The notes below the pieces were generated by a model that saw only the letters and a program-made list of their open reading frames with translations, was not told the origin of the DNA and did not search any database. The position numbers were made by a program, and so were the translations under genes. Shown one piece after another: positions 1 through 5,115 of a stretch of DNA of 5,283 nucleotides. The DNA is from RGIG3009 sp045541305 (GTDB lineage Bacteria > Bacillota > Clostridia > Oscillospirales > Acutalibacteraceae), in NCBI GenBank assembly GCA_045541305.1, contig JAZQIV010000002.1, positions 1 to 5,283 of the forward strand, given 5' to 3'. The first letter of the stretch is position 1, and every line of letters starts with the position of its first letter.

Positions 1-30
1 GCCGGCGACCGTATCTTCGGCACCAAATAA
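1..30 (+). CDS. upp: Uracil phosphoribosyltransferase, C-terminal end only
   Basis: Only the last nine codons and a TAA stop are present; they read AGDRIFGTK. This closely matches the strongly conserved end of uracil phosphoribosyltransferase (the E. coli protein ends in GDAGDKIFGTK), an enzyme that joins uracil to PRPP to make UMP in cytosolic pyrimidine salvage. The identification rests on my memory of the family tail and on nine residues, with no catalytic region visible. A terminator hairpin begins 16 bases after the stop, as expected for the 3' end of a real gene. The gene points toward the minus-strand ABC transporter operon, so the two are convergent. Confidence 0.8.
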   Translation, partial: AGDRIFGTK

Positions 31-42
31 ATCACCAAACAC

Positions 43-81
43 AAAAGCGCCGTACGAGCATTCTCGTACGGCGCCTCTTTT
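43..81. terminator. Bidirectional intrinsic terminator between upp and the ABC operon
   Basis: A perfect 12-bp stem (47-58 paired with 63-74, GC-rich at the base) closes a CATT loop. On the plus strand it is followed by CTCTTTT, and on the minus strand by TTTT (bases 46-43). It can therefore end both the upp transcript and the convergent amino-acid ABC operon. The plus-strand T-run reaches into the ATPase stop codon (80-82), so the two convergent genes share this element with essentially no spare sequence. Confidence 0.9.
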
Positions 82-865
82 ATGGATTGTTATAACGAGA
101 AAGGAAAGCTTTGGTGCGCTCGTTTTGCGGATGCACAAACACCTCGTCGGGTGTGCCTTGCTCCGCAATCACACCGTCATCCATGAAGATGACCTGATCC
201 GAAACCTCGGCAGCGAACTGCATCTCATGCGTGACGATCACCATTGTCATATCGCGCTGAGCGAGTCCCTTGATAACCCGCAGAATTTCACCGGTCAACT
301 CCGGATCCAGCGCAGAGGTGGGCTCGTCAAAGAAGAGAATCTCCGGATCCATTGCCAATGCGCGGGCGATTGCCACACGTTGCTGTTGCCCGCCGGATAG
401 CTCACACGGATAAGCATCGCCCTTTGCCGATAACCCAACGTCGGCGATCAGCTTACGCGCTTTTGCCTCGATCTCTTCATCGATTTGCTTGGCATTTGCT
501 TTGTAATCAGGGCGTTCCTTGGCGTGCAACTGTGGAGCCAGACACACGTTTTCCAGCACGCTGTATTGCGGGAATAGATTGAAATTCTGAAATACCAAAC
601 CGAAATGCAAACGGTTCTGACGGATTTCCGCATCGGTTAATGTTTGCTGTGTACTGCTGTCAAACAACACCTTGTCGTCCACACGGATGACACCGCTATC
701 CGCTTTTTCCAAAAAGTTCAAGCAACGCAACAGCGTGGTTTTACCGCTGCCGGAAGAACCGATGATGGAGAGTACGTTCCCTTTTTCCAAGGAAAAACTG
801 ATACCCTTGAGAACTTCGGTTTTACCGAAGCTTTTCGTAATACCTGCTACTTCTAATAACGCCAT
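80..865 (-). CDS. Polar amino-acid ABC transporter, ATP-binding protein (GlnQ/HisP-like)
   Basis: This is the cytoplasmic ATPase that powers an amino-acid importer; it should work as a dimer under the permease encoded just upstream. Numbering from the first in-frame Met (at 871), the ABC landmarks are all intact: Walker A GSSGSGKTT at 38-46, Q-loop Gln95 in VFQNFNLFP, signature LSGGQ at 158-162, Walker B ILFFDE at 178-183 with catalytic Glu183, D-loop SALD at 186-189 and switch His215. The pattern FQNFNLFP plus DPELTGEIL is typical of the polar amino-acid (PAAT) branch. I prefer the second Met (ATG at 865-863), because the AAGGAG ribosome site lies 8 bases before it but only 2 before the first; this gives 261 residues. 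It is somewhat longer than GlnQ (about 240), mainly from a charged helical stretch around residues 116-140. It is the last gene of the operon; the substrate cannot be read from the ATPase. Confidence 0.95.
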   Translation of the reverse strand: MALLEVAGITKSFGKTEVLKGISFSLEKGNVLSIIGSSGSGKTTLLRCLNFLEKADSGVIRVDDKVLFDSSTQQTLTDAEIRQNRLHFGLVFQNFNLFPQYSVLENVCLAPQLHAKERPDYKANAKQIDEEIEAKARKLIADVGLSAKGDAYPCELSGGQQQRVAIARALAMDPEILFFDEPTSALDPELTGEILRVIKGLAQRDMTMVIVTHEMQFAAEVSDQVIFMDDGVIAEQGTPDEVFVHPQNERTKAFLSRYNNP

Positions 866-873
866 ATTCATCT

Positions 874-879
874 CTCCTT
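874..879 (-). promoter_or_regulatory. Ribosome binding site of the ATPase gene, overlapping the permease stop codon
   Basis: Read on the minus strand, the permease stop TAA (881-879) runs directly into AAGGAGAG. AAGGAG occupies 879-874, sharing one base with the stop. It is 8 bases from the ATG at 865 and only 2 from the ATG at 871, which decides the start in favour of 865. The overlap suggests that ribosomes finishing the permease help start the ATPase. Confidence 0.75.
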
Positions 880-1595
880 TACACCTTAAAGTAGGAGAGC
901 TTTTTCTCCACTCTGCTTAACAGTACGGTTACGATACCCACGAATAGCAGATAAAAGACCGCGGTGTAAAACAACGGCCAGATCAATGCTTGTGAAGATG
1001 CCATATCTTTGGCGCATTTGATGATTTCGGGGATCGCGATAGCATTGGCAAGTGCCGTATCCTTTACCAAGGTAATGATCTCATTTGATAGGGCAGGAAC
1101 AATGCGCTTAATTACCTGCTTGAGCACCACTTTAAAGAACACTTGCGATTTCGTCATACCCAACACGTAGCCGGCTTCGTACTGTCCTTGTGATACGCTT
1201 TCAATACCGCCACGGAAAATTTCGGAGAAATAGCAGGCGTAATTGATCACAAAAGCAATCAGCACCGCCAAAAACCGTCCTTGCCACAATAACTCACGGC
1301 TTCCGGCAGCCATTGTCATTTTGAGATCAATTGTATTGAAAATGTTCAATGCTGCATTTCCGTCTGCCAGCAGACTGGGGAGATAGTAAATGACGAAAAT
1401 GAACAACATCAACGGAATGCCGCGAATGATCCAAATGAAAATTTTTGTGGGAACCTTAATAACAGAAACTTTGCTCATTGAGCAAAAGGCGAACAAGAGC
1501 CCCAACGGGATCGCCAGGATCAGCGTCATGGCAAACAATAGGCAAGTAATGCCAAACCCTTGAAGCAACTCTTGCGTAATTGTCCAAAAATTCAT
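879..1595 (-). CDS. Polar amino-acid ABC transporter, permease protein (HisM/GlnP-like)
   Basis: This 238-residue integral membrane protein would form, probably as a homodimer, the pore of the amino-acid importer. About five hydrophobic segments are visible, near residues 13-37, 52-76, 108-127, 166-188 and 203-225, which is the usual topology for this family. The family N-terminal signature is seen in the IRGIPLMLFIFVIYY stretch (about 57-71). The cytoplasmic EAA loop that docks on the ATPase is QYEAGYVLGMTKSQVFFKVV, about 138-157, with the key E-A-G and following Gly conserved. The start is supported by AAGGA at 1606-1602, 6 bases before the ATG. It lies between the binding-protein gene (with a hairpin in the gap) and the ATPase gene (8-14 bases). 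Only one permease is present, consistent with a homodimer. The substrate is not identifiable here. Confidence 0.95.
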   Translation of the reverse strand: MNFWTITQELLQGFGITCLLFAMTLILAIPLGLLFAFCSMSKVSVIKVPTKIFIWIIRGIPLMLFIFVIYYLPSLLADGNAALNIFNTIDLKMTMAAGSRELLWQGRFLAVLIAFVINYACYFSEIFRGGIESVSQGQYEAGYVLGMTKSQVFFKVVLKQVIKRIVPALSNEIITLVKDTALANAIAIPEIIKCAKDMASSQALIWPLFYTAVFYLLFVGIVTVLLSRVEKKLSYFKV

Positions 1596-1615
1596 GGTTT
1601 ATCCTTCTCTTATAG

Positions 1616-1658
1616 ACAGAAAATAGCAAGGCGAGAATCCGCCTTGCATGTTTTCTGT
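1616..1658 (-). terminator. Terminator-like hairpin between the binding-protein and permease genes
   Basis: An 8-bp GC-rich stem (1626-1633 with 1640-1647, six-base loop) is extended, after a small internal bulge, by a second 8-bp stem pairing ACAGAAAA (1616-1623) with TTTTCTGT (1651-1658). On the minus strand the descending arm is followed by TATTTTCTGT, the shape of an intrinsic terminator with a short U-run. It lies 16 bases after the lipoprotein stop and just before the permease ribosome site. I infer a partial terminator or 3'-end stabiliser that lets the binding protein be made in excess of the membrane components, a common arrangement in binding-protein operons. No second promoter is obvious in the gap. 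Confidence 0.7.
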
Positions 1659-1674
1659 GTGTGATTCGTATCGA

Positions 1675-2514
1675 TTATTTCTGATCGGAGAAATCTTTGA
1701 TGGCCGTGTTTTCCACGCCGTATTTCTTCGCCAGCGCTTCAATGGTGCCGTCTGCACCGAGTTTCTCAAGCTGTGCGTTGACGTTAGCGGTCAGTTCGCT
1801 GCCCTTTTTGAAACCGATTGCATAGTACTCGGCGTCGCTGTATACTTTTTCGGCGATCTTCAAAGCGGCATAGTCGCCTTTGCCAACGTACGCTTTGGCA
1901 AGCTGTTCATCCACAACGGCAAAATCAACAGCGCCCATGCTCAGTTCTTTCATGGCATCCAACTGCGACGTAACGCCTTTCTTGATTGCACCGGTCAGTT
2001 CTTTGGTCAGGTAGGTGTCACCGGCGGAACTGTTTTCCACGGCGCCGACTTTGCCGGACAAGCTCTTCTTATCGGCAATGGCAGCTGCCAGATCCGCTTT
2101 GGCAACGAGAACCTGTTTGTTGCCCATGTAGTTATAAGAGAAATCCACCTTTTCGGAACGAAGTACGCCGTCATCGTCTGCCGTGTTGGCGGTGAAACCG
2201 TTCCAGATGCAGGAGATCGCACCGGAGTTGAGCTCGGTATATTTCTGATCCCAGTCGATCAGTTTGAATACGACTTTGTAACCCAATCCTTCGAATACCG
2301 CTTCTGCCAATTCGGTGTCAAAACCGATCAGTTTACCGCTTTCATCTTCGTAGTTCATCGGTTCGTAGATGGTATAACCGACAGTAGCAATCTTTTCCGA
2401 CCCGCCACCGGTGGTTGTCGTCGTGCCGCCATCAACAGGGGCGTCCGTACCGCAACCCGCAAAGCAGGTGAGAACCATCAAACACGCTAAGAATAATGCC
2501 AGATACTTTTTCAT
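1675..2514 (-). CDS. Polar amino-acid ABC transporter, substrate-binding lipoprotein (SBP family 3)
   Basis: This 279-residue protein captures an amino acid outside the cell and delivers it to the permease. The N-terminus is a lipoprotein signal: Lys2-Lys3, a hydrophobic core and the lipobox FAGC with Cys21 as the lipid-anchored residue. A Thr/Gly-rich linker follows (about 22-39). The family 3 signature is GFDTELAEAV at 64-73. By alignment from memory with GlnH-like proteins, Arg119 in VLRSEKVDFS should bind the ligand carboxylate and Asp202 in AVVDEQLA the ligand amino group, so the ligand is probably an alpha-amino acid. Six extra residues, acidic in part (about 111-116), precede Arg119. 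The start is supported by GAGAGG 8 bases upstream and by the signal peptide. It is the first and promoter-proximal gene of the importer operon. Which amino acid is bound cannot be told by eye. Confidence 0.95.
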   Translation of the reverse strand: MKKYLALFLACLMVLTCFAGCGTDAPVDGGTTTTTGGGSEKIATVGYTIYEPMNYEDESGKLIGFDTELAEAVFEGLGYKVVFKLIDWDQKYTELNSGAISCIWNGFTANTADDDGVLRSEKVDFSYNYMGNKQVLVAKADLAAAIADKKSLSGKVGAVENSSAGDTYLTKELTGAIKKGVTSQLDAMKELSMGAVDFAVVDEQLAKAYVGKGDYAALKIAEKVYSDAEYYAIGFKKGSELTANVNAQLEKLGADGTIEALAKKYGVENTAIKDFSDQK

Positions 2515-2545
2515 GAATATAACCTCTCTTCGTTAAGATGTGCTC

Positions 2546-2574
2546 ATTATACACCATCACGTTAGTGAAGTAAA
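2546..2574 (-). promoter_or_regulatory. Sigma-A-like promoter of the amino-acid ABC operon
   Basis: On the minus strand a perfect -10 box TATAAT (2551-2546) lies 17 bp after TTTACT (2574-2569), which matches four of six consensus -35 positions. Transcription would start near 2539, giving a leader of only about 25 bases, too short for a riboswitch or T-box. A small inverted repeat TCAC-GTTA-GTGA (2557-2568) lies between the two boxes and could be a repressor site, though four-base arms can arise by chance. Confidence 0.75.
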
Positions 2575-2586
2575 GTGGAAAATTAC

Positions 2587-2633
2587 AAAAAATCCGCTTT
2601 CTCCGTTTTATACAAAAGAAAAGCAGGTTTTTT
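2587..2633 (-). terminator. Imperfect intrinsic terminator after the EamA transporter gene
   Basis: Read on the minus strand, A6-CC (from 2633) can pair with GG-A-T6 (ending 2587). Within it GCTTT pairs with AAAGC, and TTTT with AAAA around a GTAT loop. The stem has bulges and is AT-rich, but it ends in a run of six T, starts directly after the TAG stop (2638-2636), and separates this gene from the next operon promoter. It is nearly symmetrical, so it could also work on the plus strand. Confidence 0.55.
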
Positions 2634-2635
2634 AG

Positions 2636-3535
2636 CTATTGTGCACTCTTTTGCTTCGAGGGGATGTTCGCAAGCACCACAGCGGCAAACATCAAGCAGC
2701 AACCGATAATCTCGCGTGTGGATAGGGTGTCGTGCAGGATCACAAGACCCGTCAACACCGCAAAGACTGATTCCAGACACAACAGTAAACTCACCACGGT
2801 GGGGTTACTGCCTTTTTGTGAAACGATCTGCAGCGTGTAGGCGATCGCGCTGGAGAAAATGCCGATGTATACAAGCGGGAACCAGTTTTTCAAAATAAGC
2901 GCTGCCGAGGGCGCTTCAAACACAAACATCAAGACGGTGCTGGTGATGGCCACCACAAACAACTGCGCACAGCACAAATGCATACCAAACAAGTTCGGCA
3001 ACCGATCCACCAGCAGAATTTGAAGGGCAAAAAAGACGGCACATAATAGGATCAGCAGATCGCTAAACGCAATGGTCAGAGATTCGGTGATGCACAGGAA
3101 ATATAAGCCAATCAGCGAAAAAGCAACACCGATCCAAACCGTGTACGGTGCACGGCGGTGCACAAAGATACCGAAGATCGGAACCAGCACCACGTACAAC
3201 GAGGTAATGAACCCGGCTTTTCCGGGATCGGTTGCGCCGATACCCGCTTGCTGCAGATTGGCGGCAACTGTCAGCAGAACACCGCAGCCAAGACCGCCCC
3301 ACAGCAATTGCTTGCGGTATGTCGCACGGCTTTCGGGGGCGATAGGGGTTTGTTTGCGAAACAAAAAGGATACCAATAATAAAGCAAAAGCACCGATCCA
3401 GGATCGAACTGCATTCACGGTGAACGGGCCGAGATCCGCAGCGGCAATGTCTTGCGCCACAAAGGCGGAGCCCCAGATAAACGCAGCGACGAGCGGGCAC
3501 ACTAAGCCACGTAAATAGTTCGGTTTGGCGGACAT
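2636..3535 (-). CDS. DMT-superfamily transporter with two EamA domains
   Basis: This 299-residue inner-membrane protein has the length and roughly ten hydrophobic segments expected of a two-domain EamA (drug/metabolite) transporter. The first EamA repeat starts at VAAFIWGSAFVAQD (about 16-29) and includes the PGKAGFITSLYVVLVPIFG stretch; the second follows DLLILLCAVFFALQILLVDRLP and contains PTVVSLLLCLESVFAVLTGLVIL near the end. Family members mostly export small molecules such as amino acids or nucleobase-like compounds, or salvage metabolites; the substrate here is unknown. The acidic residue usually seen as Glu after the last Gly-containing helix is replaced by HDT. The start is supported by AGAGG 8 bases upstream. 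It is transcribed alone in the same direction as the amino-acid importer, with its own promoter and terminator, so it is a neighbour rather than a clear operon partner. Confidence 0.9.
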   Translation of the reverse strand: MSAKPNYLRGLVCPLVAAFIWGSAFVAQDIAAADLGPFTVNAVRSWIGAFALLLVSFLFRKQTPIAPESRATYRKQLLWGGLGCGVLLTVAANLQQAGIGATDPGKAGFITSLYVVLVPIFGIFVHRRAPYTVWIGVAFSLIGLYFLCITESLTIAFSDLLILLCAVFFALQILLVDRLPNLFGMHLCCAQLFVVAITSTVLMFVFEAPSAALILKNWFPLVYIGIFSSAIAYTLQIVSQKGSNPTVVSLLLCLESVFAVLTGLVILHDTLSTREIIGCCLMFAAVVLANIPSKQKSAQ

Positions 3536-3568
3536 TTGAAAAACCTCTTTTTGCTAAAGAATGGAAAT

Positions 3569-3597
3569 AGTGTACCACACCAATTCTAAAAGTGCAA
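3569..3597 (-). promoter_or_regulatory. Promoter of the EamA transporter gene
   Basis: On the minus strand TTGCAC (3597-3592) is followed after exactly 17 bp by TACACT (3574-3569), with five and four matches to the -35 and -10 consensus if the last base of each is weighed loosely. Initiation near 3562 would give a leader of about 27 bases before the ATG at 3535. It is divergent from the flippase promoter, with 10 bp between the two -35 boxes. Confidence 0.65.
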
Positions 3598-3607
3598 GCG
3601 TCAACAC

Positions 3608-3636
3608 TTGACATTCTCACGAAATCTCGGTATTCT
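3608..3636 (+). promoter_or_regulatory. Promoter of the flippase gene
   Basis: A perfect -35 box TTGACA (3608-3613) is followed after 17 bp by TATTCT (3631-3636), which matches four of six -10 positions. Transcription would start near 3643, giving a leader of about 26 bases with an A-run then the ribosome site AGGGGGAG (3655-3662), 6 bases before the ATG at 3669. The inverted repeat GTCAA-CAC-TTGAC (3600-3612) covers the -35 box and is a candidate operator. Confidence 0.7.
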
Positions 3637-3668
3637 AATAAGGATACTAAAAAAAGGGGGAGATCGAT

Positions 3669-5051
3669 ATGGATAAATACAAACGTTTATTTTCCAATAC
3701 GCTGATTTTTGCCATCGGCACATTCAGTTCCAAACTGTTATCGTTCTTCCTCACGCGGTTGTACACCGAAGTGCTGTCACAAGGGCAGTACGGCATTACG
3801 GATATGCTGCAGCAAAGCGGCAATCTGCTGCTGCCGCTGATCACACTCGGCATCACCAATGCCGTGGTGCGTTTTGGTTTGGATAAGGGCGTGCGCAAAA
3901 GCGATGTGTTCACCACGGGCCTTGTGTCCCTGCTTGGCGGCGTCATTCTTTTGCTGCTCATTAGTCCGTTGCTCGGCTTCATTCCGCTGGTTAGCAATTA
4001 TGTGTGGCTGTTGTGCATTTTCGTGTTCACCTCCTCGCTCCGCTCCCTCTGTGCACAGTTTGTGCGTGCGCAAAATCGTGTCAAGCTGTTTGCCATAGAC
4101 GGAATTTTAAGCACAGCCACCACCATCGCATTCAACATCCTGTTTTTGGTTGTTTTCCGCTTTGGCATCGTCGGCTATATGTTCTCCATCATCTGTTCCG
4201 ATGTGTTGTCCGTCATCTTCTTAGCGGTAGTCGCCAAGCTGCATCGTTTTGTCAACGTGCGTTCGCTGGATTTCTCGGTACTGCGTTCTATGCTCAAATA
4301 TGCAGTGCCGCTGATTCCCAACACGGTGTTGTGGTGGATCACTAACGTTTCGGATCGGTATATCGTCAGTTGGTTTTGGGGTGAATCCTACACCGGTTTG
4401 TATGCGGCGGCCTATAAAATCCCGTCGCTGGTGATTTTGGTATCCGGCATTTTCATGGATGCGTGGCAGATCTCCGCCGTCACGGAGGAGGAGGGCCGCA
4501 ATCGCTTCTATACCAAAATCACCTCGTTGTACACAGCATTCCTGTTTGTGTTGGCATCCGGCGTGATTGTGTTCACGCGGGTGGTTCCGCACGTGTTGTT
4601 TGCAGCAGATTATTATGAAGCATGGCGCTATATTCCGCTTTTAACAGTAACCGTCGTGTTCACGTGCCTTGTCAATTTCCTTGGCAGTATATATATGGTA
4701 GAAAAGAAGAGCATCCGCTCCTTGCTCACCGCCTTACTCAGTGCTGCGATCAACATTGCGCTCAATCTGTGGTGGATTCCGCGTTACGGCGTTAACGGCG
4801 CGGCAGCGGCCACGCTTGTTTGCTATACTGTGGTGTTCGTGGTACGTATGGTGGATACCCGCCGTTATATTCGCATTGATTGGCAGTATGCGCGTCTGCT
4901 TGTCTGTACCGGTATCGTGTTGGCACAAACCGCTGTGCTGTTGTGCGAGGTGCCGCTGTGGTGGCTGTGGGAAGTCCTGCTGTTTGCCGGCATGACGGTG
5001 TTGTGTGGCAAGGATTTGTTCGCGGGTGTACGCCACATGCTCAAGCGCTGA
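3669..5051 (+). CDS. Oligosaccharide flippase family membrane protein (Wzx/polysaccharide biosynthesis type, MOP superfamily)
   Basis: This 460-residue protein is almost entirely membrane-embedded; about 14 hydrophobic segments can be drawn, in the range usual for Wzx-like flippases. These move lipid-linked sugars across the cytoplasmic membrane for surface polysaccharide or related envelope polymers. Family features are the N-terminal NTLIFAIGTFSSKLLSFFLTRLYT, then GQYGITDMLQQ and the ITNAVVRFGLDKGV stretch (about 62-75), and in the second half YAVPLIPNTVLWWITNVSDR (211-230) followed by GLYAAAYKIPSL; a C-terminal polysaccharide-synthesis-type half follows. The start has a strong AGGGGGAG site 6 bases upstream and its own promoter. 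No glycosyltransferase or polymerase gene is next to it, so it is an orphan within this window and the glycan it handles is unknown. A MurJ-like or other MOP exporter role cannot be excluded. No clear terminator follows; the next element is the rRNA promoter. Confidence 0.9.
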   Translation: MDKYKRLFSNTLIFAIGTFSSKLLSFFLTRLYTEVLSQGQYGITDMLQQSGNLLLPLITLGITNAVVRFGLDKGVRKSDVFTTGLVSLLGGVILLLLISPLLGFIPLVSNYVWLLCIFVFTSSLRSLCAQFVRAQNRVKLFAIDGILSTATTIAFNILFLVVFRFGIVGYMFSIICSDVLSVIFLAVVAKLHRFVNVRSLDFSVLRSMLKYAVPLIPNTVLWWITNVSDRYIVSWFWGESYTGLYAAAYKIPSLVILVSGIFMDAWQISAVTEEEGRNRFYTKITSLYTAFLFVLASGVIVFTRVVPHVLFAADYYEAWRYIPLLTVTVVFTCLVNFLGSIYMVEKKSIRSLLTALLSAAINIALNLWWIPRYGVNGAAAATLVCYTVVFVVRMVDTRRYIRIDWQYARLLVCTGIVLAQTAVLLCEVPLWWLWEVLLFAGMTVLCGKDLFAGVRHMLKR

Positions 5052-5109
5052 AAAATTTTTAAAAAATCGCGAAAAAAGTGTTGACTTTTTTGAAAGATGA
5101 TGGTATATT
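5051..5109 (+). promoter_or_regulatory. Strong rRNA-operon promoter with AT-rich UP-type element
   Basis: TTGACT (5081-5086) is followed by exactly 17 bp and TATATT (5104-5109). Upstream, 5051-5077 consists almost only of A- and T-runs, as in the UP elements that bind the RNA polymerase alpha subunit at rRNA promoters. The start would be around 5115-5119. The UP region begins in the last base of the flippase stop codon. A perfect 8-bp inverted repeat (AAAAAAGT at 5072-5079 with ACTTTTTT at 5084-5091) straddles the -35 box. The rRNA assignment rests on the leader that follows. Confidence 0.8.
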
Positions 5110-5115
5110 GTAAAA

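Noticed and set aside
1648..2490. A 280-codon open frame on the plus strand opposite the binding-protein gene
   Set aside because: It is the exact antisense of a clearly real lipoprotein gene, has no ribosome site or promoter, and reads as low-complexity Phe/Val/Gly-rich sequence typical of a codon-bias shadow.
2515..2545. Riboswitch or T-box leader before the amino-acid importer
   Set aside because: The -10 box at 2546-2551 leaves only about 25 bases of leader, too short for any known amino-acid riboswitch or T-box.
3072..3518. A 148-codon plus-strand open frame opposite the EamA gene
   Set aside because: It is antisense to a membrane protein with intact family motifs, lacks a ribosome site, and shows no recognisable domain.
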